This document shows, one piece after another, positions 34,851 through 43,287 of a stretch of DNA of 64,000 nt. The DNA is taken from NCBI RefSeq assembly GCF_030410485.1, contig NZ_JAUHHC010000001.1, positions 248,001 through 312,000 of the forward strand, in the 5' to 3' direction. The stretch is from Roseateles violae (GTDB lineage Bacteria > Pseudomonadota > Gammaproteobacteria > Burkholderiales > Burkholderiaceae_C). The position numbers and the translations under genes are program-made. How positions within the stretch are numbered: position 1 is the first letter of the stretch; each line of letters starts with the position of its first letter. Below the pieces are notes generated by a model, which was given only the letters and a program-made list of their open reading frames with translations, was not told the DNA's origin and made no database searches.

Positions 34851-37799
34851 TTAGAACGTCGCCGTGGCGTTGACCGTGTAGCGGCGGCCGATCACGTCGT
34901 ACACGCCCGGCATGGTGTTGCCGAAGTTGGTCGCGCCGGTACCGATGCCGGTACCGATCAGCGGCGGCTGCTTGTCGAACAGGTTGTTGATCGTCATCGA
35001 GACGCTGAAGTTCTTGCTCAGACGATAGACACCGTTCAGGTCGAAGTAGTTGACCGCGGGCAGCTTCTTGAACGCAGCCACATAGTCGGTGCTCGCCGGC
35101 AGCGGATCCTGCACGGTCGACTCGCCGACATAGCGCCAGTTGTAGCCGAACGTGAAGTCGTTGATGTTCCACGTCGTGCGCTGCGAGAAGCGGTTCTTCA
35201 TGTACGGCGTACCGACGTCCACACCATAGTGGCCGGCCCAGTGCAGCGTGGCCACGCCCGGCAGCGACTGGTAGTCGGCCTTGCCGAGGTAGCTGTACTG
35301 CAGGTTGAAGTCCAGGCGACCCCAGTTCGGAGCGCCGACGTTCTTCAGCGGCAGACGGTAGTAGGCGCCGACGTCGATACCGTCGAAGTTGTAGGTGCCG
35401 AGGTTCGACGACTGGGTCACGATACCCTTGCTGCCCACGCCGTTCAGGCCGCCGTTGCCCGGATCGCGCTGGATCATGCCGCAGAAGACGTTGTAGGCGT
35501 AGCCAGGGTTCAGGGTCGGGTCATAGCAACCGCTCATCACCTGACCGACGGTCGGGCTGGAGACGGCGCCATTGACCTTGATCTTCCAGTAGTCGAGGGT
35601 CAGCGACAGGTTGTCGACGAAGCTCGGCTCCCAGACCAGGCCCAGGGTCGTCGTGTCGGCCTTCTCGGGGCCCAGGTTCGGGTTGCCGCCGGCCGTGTTG
35701 TTGACCTGGTTCGACGAGGGCTGGGCCACGACGCCGACCTGGCTGTTCGGCACGCCGGTCAGCTTGCAGAGGTTCGTCAGGCCGGCCTTGGTCGGGTCGG
35801 TGTTGGAGATCGCGCCGCCGGCGCAGAGGTCGTTCGACAGCGTGGCCAGGCCCGTCGTGACCGGCTGGTACAGCTCGTTCACGTTCGGAGCGCGGGTGGC
35901 GCGCTGCTGCTCGCCGCGGAAGCGCAGGCCCTTGAACGGGGTCCATTCCAGGCCGCCCTTCCAGCTGTCGTAGTCCTGCTTGGCGCCGCCCGAGGTGCGG
36001 AAATTGGTGTAGCGATAGCCACCGCCCAGTTCCAGCGACTGGATGCCGGTCACGCCCTGGATCAGCGGCAGCTTGGCTTCGGTATAGAGCTCGTCGAATT
36101 TCAGCGTACCGTTGCGGTCCGGAGTCGGTGCGCCGCTGCCCAGCAGTTCGCCCTGGGTCTGGATCACGGCATCGGACTTGTTGCCACCGAAGACTTCGCG
36201 GTTCTCGTAACCGACGGACAGGTTCAGCGGTGCCTTGGCCCAGGGGCTCTTGGCCACGGCGACCTCACCGCTGGCCGAGGCCGAGATGATGTCCTGGCGG
36301 ACCTCGGTCGTGGCGAAGGTCGGGATGCTCAGGAAAGCCAGCATTTCCGGCGTGATCGTGCCGGCACCGCCGAACAGATTGACCGGCACGCAGCCGCCGG
36401 TCGTGACCGTGCAGCTCGTCGTGTTGGTCGCACGCACGGCCTGTTGCAGCTTGCTGTTCGAGAAGCCGTTCTGCGTCTGCTGCAGCTGGTTGGACTTGCC
36501 CGACTGGTAGTAGGTCTCGTAGTTCCAGCCATCCAGCACCGGCAGATCGCCGCGCAGGCCGACCGTGTACTGGGTCGTGTTGTTGTCGTAGGTGTAGACG
36601 CGCGGGCCGGCTTCGGTGAAGCGGCGGGAGATGTTCATGCGGACTTCGGTCGGATTACCGGCCACACATGCGCCAGGTTGCAGTCCAGCGATCTTTGCTG
36701 CGCTTTGCTGACCCGCCGGTTTCGCCAGTTCCGCGGCAAGGTACGCGCTGCACAGCTGACTGCGGACGGTTTGCGGGATGAACGGGTTGCCGACCGGCAC
36801 GTCCAGCCCCACCCCGAAGGTACCCGACGGCGCCAGGTTCAAGGTCACATTGCTGCGGGTGTGGAACACCTCGGCAAAGGCTTCCGCGTTGTCATTGATG
36901 CGGAAATGGCCCAGCGCCGACACCTGGGTGCGGTCCAGCGGCGTCTCGAAGTAGTTCGGCGGATTGGTGTTGTAGAAGTCGGCCGGATTGACCGCGGTAC
37001 GGAACAGGCCGGTGGTCGCGTCGATCACCTTGGAGCCGTTGATCGGCGCCGGCATGCCCGAGAACTGGCCCGGCACGGCGGTGCCGGAGAAGCCGCCCGG
37101 CGCACCGGTGCTGGAGCTGATGATGGTTGCCGCGTAGTCGCGCTGGCCGACCTTCAGCGGGTCGGTGCGGGTCGAGCCAACGTTCAGGGCGACGTTGCCG
37201 CGGCCATCGGCCAGGTTGGCACCCATCGTCACATTGGCGTTGTAGCGGGCGGCATCGCCCTGCTCGGAGATGCTGTACAGCGTCGAGGCTTCGATGCCGG
37301 AGAAGTTCTTCTTCGTCACGAAGTTGACGACGCCCGACACGGCATCGGCACCGTACACAACCGAAGCGCCGCCGGTCAGCAGGTCCACGCGCTCGAGCAG
37401 CGAGACCGGCACCGTGTTGGTGTCGACCACACCGCCCAGCGTGGCCGGAACGAAACGTTTGCCATTGATCAGCACCAGGGTCCGGTTGCTGCCCAGACCG
37501 CGCAGGTCGATCGAGGCCGTGCCGTTCGAACCGTTGTTCATGGCCGGACCAATCGCGGGGTAGGCCGAGGGCAGACCGCGGATCAGTTCTTCCACCGCGA
37601 TCGGCTGGCTGATGGCGATGTCGTCCTTGCCGACCGAGCTGATAGGGCTGCTGGAGGTATTGCCGACCGTCTTCAGACGCGAGCCGGTGACTTCGACGCG
37701 CTCCAGTTTTTCCTGGGCATCTTGCGCGAAAGCAGGAACTGCAGCGAAAGCGCTGATGGTGACCAACGCTGCAGCGCTGATTGCGTTGCGTTTGAACAT
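34851..37799 (-). CDS. TonB-dependent outer-membrane receptor 2
   Basis: A 982-residue receptor. Signal peptide about 1-26 (FAAVPAFAQ). The TonB-box-like region KLERVEVTGSRLK is followed by a plug (about 45-165) with NRTLVLINGKRFVPATLGG, LLERVDLLTGGASVVYGADA and VSGVVNFVTKKNF. The barrel ends in a C-terminal Phe (NATATF). There is no STN domain. The start is MFKRNAISAAALV with AAGGA six bases upstream; the frame stays open 59 codons further without support. It is transcribed towards receptor 1 and away from receptor 3. All three share the LERVxVTGS start but differ enough to handle different substrates. Confidence 0.93.
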   Translation of the reverse strand: MFKRNAISAAALVTISAFAAVPAFAQDAQEKLERVEVTGSRLKTVGNTSSSPISSVGKDDIAISQPIAVEELIRGLPSAYPAIGPAMNNGSNGTASIDLRGLGSNRTLVLINGKRFVPATLGGVVDTNTVPVSLLERVDLLTGGASVVYGADAVSGVVNFVTKKNFSGIEASTLYSISEQGDAARYNANVTMGANLADGRGNVALNVGSTRTDPLKVGQRDYAATIISSSTGAPGGFSGTAVPGQFSGMPAPINGSKVIDATTGLFRTAVNPADFYNTNPPNYFETPLDRTQVSALGHFRINDNAEAFAEVFHTRSNVTLNLAPSGTFGVGLDVPVGNPFIPQTVRSQLCSAYLAAELAKPAGQQSAAKIAGLQPGACVAGNPTEVRMNISRRFTEAGPRVYTYDNNTTQYTVGLRGDLPVLDGWNYETYYQSGKSNQLQQTQNGFSNSKLQQAVRATNTTSCTVTTGGCVPVNLFGGAGTITPEMLAFLSIPTFATTEVRQDIISASASGEVAVAKSPWAKAPLNLSVGYENREVFGGNKSDAVIQTQGELLGSGAPTPDRNGTLKFDELYTEAKLPLIQGVTGIQSLELGGGYRYTNFRTSGGAKQDYDSWKGGLEWTPFKGLRFRGEQQRATRAPNVNELYQPVTTGLATLSNDLCAGGAISNTDPTKAGLTNLCKLTGVPNSQVGVVAQPSSNQVNNTAGGNPNLGPEKADTTTLGLVWEPSFVDNLSLTLDYWKIKVNGAVSSPTVGQVMSGCYDPTLNPGYAYNVFCGMIQRDPGNGGLNGVGSKGIVTQSSNLGTYNFDGIDVGAYYRLPLKNVGAPNWGRLDFNLQYSYLGKADYQSLPGVATLHWAGHYGVDVGTPYMKNRFSQRTTWNINDFTFGYNWRYVGESTVQDPLPASTDYVAAFKKLPAVNYFDLNGVYRLSKNFSVSMTINNLFDKQPPLIGTGIGTGATNFGNTMPGVYDVIGRRYTVNATATF

Positions 37800-38260
37800 G
37801 AAAATTCCTTCGTGAGGAGGATCACAACAAAAAGTTGCGGAGGGGAAAGGATTTGGAAACATGCGCGTAGAACGCACTTTCGCGTCGAGAGTCTGAAGAG
37901 GGACCTCTTGTTGCTCGCTCGGGGTTGTCCCCAATTGGGGGGTGAACATGACTAAATGCACCCCGAAACGGTCCAAAACCGAGGGCTTTCACCGACCCGC
38001 ACATGAGTGGTCAGGCGGGGTCAAGCGTTGTCTGAAGCCCACACAAATGGACACATGGCGTTCACACGAGGGTGTCCGCGGACACATCGAGGGCGTGCTT
38101 CCGGACGCTGCTCGGCTGGTCCGAATGGCCGCAAAAGGGGTCAGGGCCAGCCGATCGCCTGCGTCAAAACCGACGCGATTCCGAAGCGCGATCGGCTACC
38201 CGATACCAGTGCATCAGGTCATGGCATCTGTTGCGTTTGAGCAAATTTGTGCGCTGCAGA

Positions 38261-38279
38261 CTAGGGGTCAATACTGATA
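38261..38279 (+). promoter_or_regulatory. Upstream motif shared with TonB receptor gene 1
   Basis: CTAGGG, six bases, ACTGATA, ending 188 bp before the receptor 3 ATG. See the matching site at 31715-31732. The surrounding sequences are otherwise not alike, so the shared bases stand out. Confidence 0.45.
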
Positions 38280-38311
38280 AATCAATGCTTTTATCCGCTA
38301 TTCGCACAAAT

Positions 38312-38330
38312 CAAGGTTTCAAAAACCTTG
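38312..38330 (+). promoter_or_regulatory. Perfect dyad CAAGGTTT-CAA-AAACCTTG in the receptor 3 leader
   Basis: Eight perfectly paired bases with a three-base centre. It could be an operator in DNA or an anti-terminator-type hairpin in RNA, as it lies between the shared motif and the terminator-like hairpin. Confidence 0.45.
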
Positions 38331-38373
38331 CACTTACCCTTCGCTACTAAATCGCTGCAAACTGACGTCACGA

Positions 38374-38405
38374 AAAAGCCCGGGCCTTCCGCCACGGGCT
38401 TTTCT
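38374..38405 (+). terminator. Terminator-like hairpin in the leader of TonB receptor 3
   Basis: A nine-base-pair stem AAAAGCCCG/CGGGCTTTT (38374-38382 with 38395-38403, 12-base loop that can pair further) is followed by CTTATT. No plus-strand gene lies upstream, so it can only end a transcript that begins within the intergenic region: an attenuator or a small leader RNA. Confidence 0.65.
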
Positions 38406-38466
38406 TATTGGCGATGGTCGCGCTCCGATGCGGCGGACCGTTCTTGTAGCGAACTAGGAGTTCTCA

Positions 38467-41139
38467 ATGTTTAAGCTCAATGCGCTCAGCCTCGCGGTTG
38501 TCGCCTCGCTGTCGGCCATGCCGGCGCTGGCCCAGCAGCAGGCAGAAAACCAGCTGGAACGGGTCACGGTGACCGGTTCCGCGATCAAGCGTCTGGATGC
38601 GGAGACGGCCGTGCCGGTCACCGTCTTCAAGATGACTGATATGAAGCAGCAAGGCCTGACGACGGTCGAGCAGATCATGAGCACCTTGACCGCCAGCCAG
38701 GCAAGCCTCGGCACCAGCCAGGCGGTCGGTTCCTCGACCGGCGGCGCCTCCTTTGCCGACCTGCGCGGCATCGGCGCCAACAAGACGCTGGTGCTGCTGA
38801 ACGGTCGCCGTATCGCCAACAACGCCTTCGACGGCTCGGCGCCCGACCTGAACATGATTCCGATCGCCGCGATCGAGCGCATCGAAGTGCTGCGCGACGG
38901 CGCCTCCTCGCTGTACGGCACCGACGCCATCGGCGGCGTGATCAACTTCATCACCCGCAAGGACTATGTCGGCGGCACGGTGTCGGCCCAGTACGAAGTG
39001 CCCGAGCACGGCGGCGGCAAGGGTGGCCAGGTCAACGGCGGCTTCGGCTTCGGCGATCTGGACAAGCAGGGCTTCAATGTCTTCGGCTTCGTCGACTTCC
39101 AGAAGCAGGACAACATCAGCGGCTCGCAGCGCCCCTTCAACACGCGCTACGCCGGCGGCCTGTCGGGCTCGCCGATGCCGGGCAACTACTACCAGGATCC
39201 GAACGTCTGGTACAACCCGGCCGCGCCGGACTGCACGAACGGCGTCTTCATCATCCCGGCCGGCGATGGCACCTCGTGCTACATGACGACCTCCAACTTC
39301 GTCGACTACATCCCGAAGTCGGAGCGCGCCTCCGCCATGGTCAAGGGTGAGCTGAAGCTGGGTGCCGACCATGTGCTGGGTGCCGAGTACTTCATCACCC
39401 GCAGCAATGTGAAGACGCTGATCGCGCCGGTGCCCTATGGCTTCCTGCCGATGAACCGCCTGCGCCCGGACGGCACGCCCAACCCTTACTACCCGAACAA
39501 TCCCGCCCTGAGCCCGACCTTCGACGACGGCCTGGTCGGCGAAACGATGACCGAAGGCGGCGCCCTGATCGCCCCGGGCTATGTGATCGCGCGCTGGCGT
39601 GACATGCCCAACGGCCAGCGCGGCGACAGCAACACCAACAAGCAGCAGCGCCTGGTGCTGTCGCTGGACGGTACGGTCGCCGGCTGGGATTACGCCGTGG
39701 GCCTGAGCCAGAACCAGAACAAGGTCGACGAAGAGCTGATCTCCGGCTACAGCAACGGCCCGATGATCTATGAAGGCGTGCTGACCGGCGTGATCAATCC
39801 CTTCGGCGAGCAGAGCGCCGCCGGTCAGACGCTGCTGAACAACGCCGGCGCCACCGGCCTGATCATGTATGCCAAGGGCACGACGACGATCTTCGACGCC
39901 CGCGTCAGCCGCGAACTGGGCGACTGGTTCGGCGCTGGCCGCGGCGCCGGCCTCGCCATCGGTACCGAATTCCGCAAGGAAAAGTTCACCCAGCAGGCCA
40001 ACCCGGATTACGCGACCATCGTCGTCGACTCGACCGGTATCGACCCGGCCACCTACAGCGCCGGCAGCCGCAAGGTCTCCGCGCTGTACGGCGAGTTGAA
40101 CGTGCCGCTGATGAAGTCGCTGGATGTGACGGCCGCCGTCCGTTACGACGACTACAACGACTTCGGCAGCACGACCAACCCGAAGTTCAGCTTCCGCTTC
40201 CAGCCGTCCAAGGAATGGCTGCTGCGCGGCTCCTACTCGACCGGCTTCCGCGCCCCCTCGCTGTATGAGCTGAACGCCGCCCAGACCTACACCAACTCCG
40301 GCACCGTCAACGACCCGCTGCTGTGCCCGACCGGTTCCGGCAGCCCGGCCGTCTGCAAGGCCCAGTTCATGGTGCTCAACGGTGGCAACACCGAGCTGAA
40401 GCCCGAGGAAAGCAAGACCGCCACGCTGGGCCTGCTGGTCCAGCCGGTCGCCGACCTGAGCCTGGGCATGGACTTCTGGTGGCTGAAGGTCGAGAACCTG
40501 ATCGGCGTGATCGGTGACGACTCGCTGTTCGACCCGGCCAACTACAACAACTTCAGCCAGTACTACCATCGCAACCCGCAGGGTCAGCTGTCCACCAACG
40601 GCAACCAGTGCCCGGGCGCGAACTGCGGCTATGTGGACGTGCGTCAGCAGAACCTCGGTGGCATCAACACCAACGGTATCGACCTGACCGGCAACTACCG
40701 TCTGCGCAGCGCCTACGGCACCTGGACCTTCGGCCTGAACAGCACCTACGTCAACAAGTACGAGTACCAGGACTTCCAGAACGGCCCCTGGAACCAGAAC
40801 GTCGGCGTCTACTCCGGTGCCGGCCCGGTCTTCCGCTGGCAGCACACGCTGACCGCCGTCTGGGCCAAGGACCAGTTCACGGCCGGCGCGACCGCCTACT
40901 ACAAGTCGGGCTATATCGACTCGGATCCGACCAATAAGGTGAGCGACTACGCGACCCTGGATCTGTTCGGCACCTGGCGTCCGGTCAAGGGCGCGGCGCT
41001 GACCCTGGGCGTGCGCAACGCCACCGACCGCGATCCGCCGCTGAGCTACCAGACCCAGGTGTTCCAGGCGGGTTACGATCCGCGCTTCACCAGCCCGATC
41101 GGCCGTTCGTACTACGTCCGTGGTTCGTACGACTTCTAA
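38467..41139 (+). CDS. TonB-dependent outer-membrane receptor 3
   Basis: An 890-residue receptor. Signal peptide about 1-22 (LSAMPALAQ), a TonB-box-like NQLERVTVTGSAIKR, and a plug (about 40-160) with NKTLVLLNGRRIANNAFDGS, IEVLRDGASSLYGTDAIGGV and INFITRKDYV. The barrel includes SYSTGFRAPSLYELNAAQTY and a C-terminal YDF. There is no STN domain. AGGAG lies six bases before the ATG. A strong terminator follows. The substrate is not evident; neighbours give no hint of siderophore or B12 uptake. Confidence 0.93.
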   Translation: MFKLNALSLAVVASLSAMPALAQQQAENQLERVTVTGSAIKRLDAETAVPVTVFKMTDMKQQGLTTVEQIMSTLTASQASLGTSQAVGSSTGGASFADLRGIGANKTLVLLNGRRIANNAFDGSAPDLNMIPIAAIERIEVLRDGASSLYGTDAIGGVINFITRKDYVGGTVSAQYEVPEHGGGKGGQVNGGFGFGDLDKQGFNVFGFVDFQKQDNISGSQRPFNTRYAGGLSGSPMPGNYYQDPNVWYNPAAPDCTNGVFIIPAGDGTSCYMTTSNFVDYIPKSERASAMVKGELKLGADHVLGAEYFITRSNVKTLIAPVPYGFLPMNRLRPDGTPNPYYPNNPALSPTFDDGLVGETMTEGGALIAPGYVIARWRDMPNGQRGDSNTNKQQRLVLSLDGTVAGWDYAVGLSQNQNKVDEELISGYSNGPMIYEGVLTGVINPFGEQSAAGQTLLNNAGATGLIMYAKGTTTIFDARVSRELGDWFGAGRGAGLAIGTEFRKEKFTQQANPDYATIVVDSTGIDPATYSAGSRKVSALYGELNVPLMKSLDVTAAVRYDDYNDFGSTTNPKFSFRFQPSKEWLLRGSYSTGFRAPSLYELNAAQTYTNSGTVNDPLLCPTGSGSPAVCKAQFMVLNGGNTELKPEESKTATLGLLVQPVADLSLGMDFWWLKVENLIGVIGDDSLFDPANYNNFSQYYHRNPQGQLSTNGNQCPGANCGYVDVRQQNLGGINTNGIDLTGNYRLRSAYGTWTFGLNSTYVNKYEYQDFQNGPWNQNVGVYSGAGPVFRWQHTLTAVWAKDQFTAGATAYYKSGYIDSDPTNKVSDYATLDLFGTWRPVKGAALTLGVRNATDRDPPLSYQTQVFQAGYDPRFTSPIGRSYYVRGSYDF

Positions 41140-41170
41140 GCAAGACCGCAGCCGATCTGGCTGCGACGAC

Positions 41171-41196
41171 AAAGGGCCCTTCGGGGCCCTTTTTTT
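41171..41196 (+). terminator. Intrinsic terminator after TonB receptor 3, abutting the next start codon
   Basis: A nine-base-pair stem AAAGGGCCC/GGGCCCTTT with a TTCG loop, T-run 41090+100 to 41196 (seven T residues). The last T directly precedes the ATG of the flavoprotein gene at 41197. Confidence 0.95.
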
Positions 41197-42435
41197 ATGA
41201 GCATGCAGCAGCCTCTTTCCGATTCCGCCACGACGCCGCCCGAACGCTGCCAGGTGCTCGTCGTCGGCGCCGGCCCGGCCGGCAGCGCCGCCGCGCGCAC
41301 GCTGGCCCTTGCCGGCATCGACGTGCTTCTGGTCGACCAGCAGCCGCAGGGCCGCGACAAGGTCTGCGGCGACGGCCTGATCCCCGATGCCCATGCGGCG
41401 CTGGCCAAGCTGGGCCTGCTCGACGCGGTGATGGCCCGGGCGCAGTCCAGCGGCCATGTGCGCTGCGTCGGCCCGCGCGGCGGGCAGATCGACGTGCCCG
41501 GAAATCTCGCCGTGCTGCCGCGCCGCGAACTCGACCGCCTGCTGTGCCAGGGCGCGCAGGACGCCGGCGCGCGCTTCCTGGCGCCGGCGCGCTTCGAGGC
41601 GCCGCTGCTCGAAGGCGAGCAAGTCGTCGGCGCGCTGCTGAAGATCGGCGAGAGCCGGCACGAGGTCCGCGCCGACTGGGTGCTGCTGGCCACCGGCGCC
41701 GTGCCCAAGGCGCTGATCGCCGCCGGCCTGTGCGAGCGCCACACGCCCAGCGGCGTGGCGCTGCGCGGCTATGTGCGGGCGCCCGGCCTGGTCGGCCGCA
41801 TCAAGACGCTGGACGTGGTCTGGAGCCGCGCGGTGCGGCCCGGCTATGGCTGGATCTTTCCGGCGCCGGACGGCTGCTTCAATATCGGCGTCGGCGTGAC
41901 CGACAGCCACAGCGCCGTGCAGGGCAAGGGCGCCAAGAAGGAACTGAACCTGCGCAGCATCTTCGACGCCTTCGTCGCCGACTACGCGCCGGCCGCCGCG
42001 CTGATGCGCGAGGGTGAGCTGCTGGGCGAGCTGAAGGGCGCGCCGCTGCGCTGCAGCCTGAGCGGCGCGCGCTGGAGCCGGCCCGGCCTGCTGGTCAGCG
42101 GCGAGGCGGCCGGCAGCACCTACTCCTTCACCGGCGAGGGCATCGGCAAGGCCATGGAGACCGGCATGCTGGCGGCCGAGGCCATTCTGGCCGGCGGCAA
42201 CGATGCTGCGGTGCGCCAGCGCTACGAGCGCGGCCTGAGCGCGCTGAAGCCGCGCTTCGATCTCTACCAGCGCGCCAACCGCGTCAATGCCTACCCCTGG
42301 CTGGCCGATCTGCTGATCTGGCGTGCGCAGCGCAGCCCGCGCCTGCTGCGGCGCATGGGCGGCGTCTTGAACGAAACCAGCAATCCGGGCAATCTGGTCA
42401 GCCTCAAGGGCCTGAGCCGTCTTTTCCTCGAATAG
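41197..42435 (+). CDS. Geranylgeranyl-reductase-family FAD-dependent oxidoreductase
   Basis: A 412-residue flavoprotein. The FAD Rossmann motif is VLVVGAGPAGSAAARTLALA (about 20-39); then RDKVCGDGLIPDAHAAL, the GGR-family motif with its Cys, and LLVSGEAAGSTYSFTGEGIG in the FAD-binding C-terminal motif. The family reduces isoprenoid double bonds or hydroxylates aromatic rings; the substrate here is not identifiable. The start at 41197 directly follows a terminator T-run with no ribosome site; ATG 41203 or a later internal start is possible. A glutamine amidotransferase gene follows nine bases after its stop, suggesting cotranscription. Confidence 0.88.
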   Translation: MSMQQPLSDSATTPPERCQVLVVGAGPAGSAAARTLALAGIDVLLVDQQPQGRDKVCGDGLIPDAHAALAKLGLLDAVMARAQSSGHVRCVGPRGGQIDVPGNLAVLPRRELDRLLCQGAQDAGARFLAPARFEAPLLEGEQVVGALLKIGESRHEVRADWVLLATGAVPKALIAAGLCERHTPSGVALRGYVRAPGLVGRIKTLDVVWSRAVRPGYGWIFPAPDGCFNIGVGVTDSHSAVQGKGAKKELNLRSIFDAFVADYAPAAALMREGELLGELKGAPLRCSLSGARWSRPGLLVSGEAAGSTYSFTGEGIGKAMETGMLAAEAILAGGNDAAVRQRYERGLSALKPRFDLYQRANRVNAYPWLADLLIWRAQRSPRLLRRMGGVLNETSNPGNLVSLKGLSRLFLE

Positions 42436-42444
42436 CAGCAGACC

Positions 42445-43203
42445 ATGTGCCAGCTCCTCGGCATGAATGCCAACACGCCGACCGATGTGATGTTCAGCTT
42501 CACCGGCCTGGCCACGCGCGCCGAGGAGCACAAGGACGGCTTCGGCATCGCCTTCTTCGAGGGCCATGGCCTGCGCCATTTCGTCGACCACCACAGCGCC
42601 CGCCATTCGCCGCTGGCCGAGCTGGTCAAGCATTACCCGATCAAGAGCGGCAACGTGATTGCCCATATCCGCAAGGCGACACAGGGTCAGGTCTCGCTGG
42701 AGAACACCCATCCCTTCCAGCGCGAACTCTGGGGCCGCTACTGGGTGTTCGCGCACAACGGCAATCTGGTCGACTTCCATCCGCGCCTGCACGCCGCCTT
42801 CAGGCCGGTCGGCCAGACCGACAGCGAGCGCGCCTTCTGCTGGCTGATGCAGGAGCTGGCCAAGGCCCATGCCGCCGTGCCCAGCATCGAGGAGCTCAGC
42901 CGCACCCTGGCCGAGCTGCTGCCGCAGCTGAACCGCCATGGCACCTTCAATATGCTGCTGTCCAATGGCCAAGCGCTGTGGGCCCATGGCTCCACCCATC
43001 TGCACTATCTGCTGCGCAAGCATCCCTTCGGCGCCGTCCATCTGAAGGACGAGGACCTCAGCGTCGACTTCGCAGCGCAGACGACGACGCAGGACCGCGT
43101 CGCCGTCGTCGCCACCGAGCCGCTGACGCGCGACGAGCCCTGGGTCGCCTTCGCCCCGGGCGAGCTGAAGGTCTTCGTCGGCGGCGCGCCGCTGCCCATC
43201 TGA
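42445..43203 (+). CDS. Class II glutamine amidotransferase (YafJ-like)
   Basis: A 252-residue Ntn-hydrolase. Cys2 (MCQLLGMNANTP) becomes the N-terminal nucleophile after Met removal. Further family segments are EEHKDGFGIAFFEGHGLRHF, NVIAHIRKATQGQVSLENTH, WVFAHNGNL and QTDSERAFCWLMQEL. It releases ammonia from glutamine, but no synthase domain is attached and the acceptor is unknown, as for E. coli YafJ. It lies nine bases after the flavoprotein gene. Confidence 0.93.
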   Translation: MCQLLGMNANTPTDVMFSFTGLATRAEEHKDGFGIAFFEGHGLRHFVDHHSARHSPLAELVKHYPIKSGNVIAHIRKATQGQVSLENTHPFQRELWGRYWVFAHNGNLVDFHPRLHAAFRPVGQTDSERAFCWLMQELAKAHAAVPSIEELSRTLAELLPQLNRHGTFNMLLSNGQALWAHGSTHLHYLLRKHPFGAVHLKDEDLSVDFAAQTTTQDRVAVVATEPLTRDEPWVAFAPGELKVFVGGAPLPI

Positions 43204-43287
43204 GCCGGCGGCCACCGAAGCGGCCGCCGCCGCCATTCGTCCCGCCGGCGCCGCGCGCCGCGGCGGCCCTGGCCTAGACTGCCGCCC

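Larger units (their letters stand above)
37800..38466. other. 667-bp divergent intergenic region between TonB receptors 2 and 3
   Basis: This region is AT-richer than the surroundings, especially 38270-38370. It holds the perfect 12-bp palindrome CCCCAATTGGGG (37929-37940) and a perfect 14-bp palindrome GTGTCCGCGGACAC (38072-38085). GGACACAT direct repeats start at 38049 and 38080 (31 bp apart, about three helical turns). An eight-base-pair hairpin lies at 38312-38330, and a terminator-like hairpin at 38374-38405. Short open frames exist but show no coding signal. It must carry both receptor promoters and probably operators. Confidence 0.65.

Noticed and set aside
37942-38350. Three short plus-strand frames in the intergenic region between receptors 2 and 3
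   Set aside because: They overlap one another in different frames, have no ribosome site and no recognisable protein features; regulatory DNA is the better reading.
43204-43287. GGCGGCC/GGCCGCC hairpin after the glutamine amidotransferase gene
   Set aside because: It has no T-run and sits in locally GC-repetitive DNA, so chance pairing is likely.
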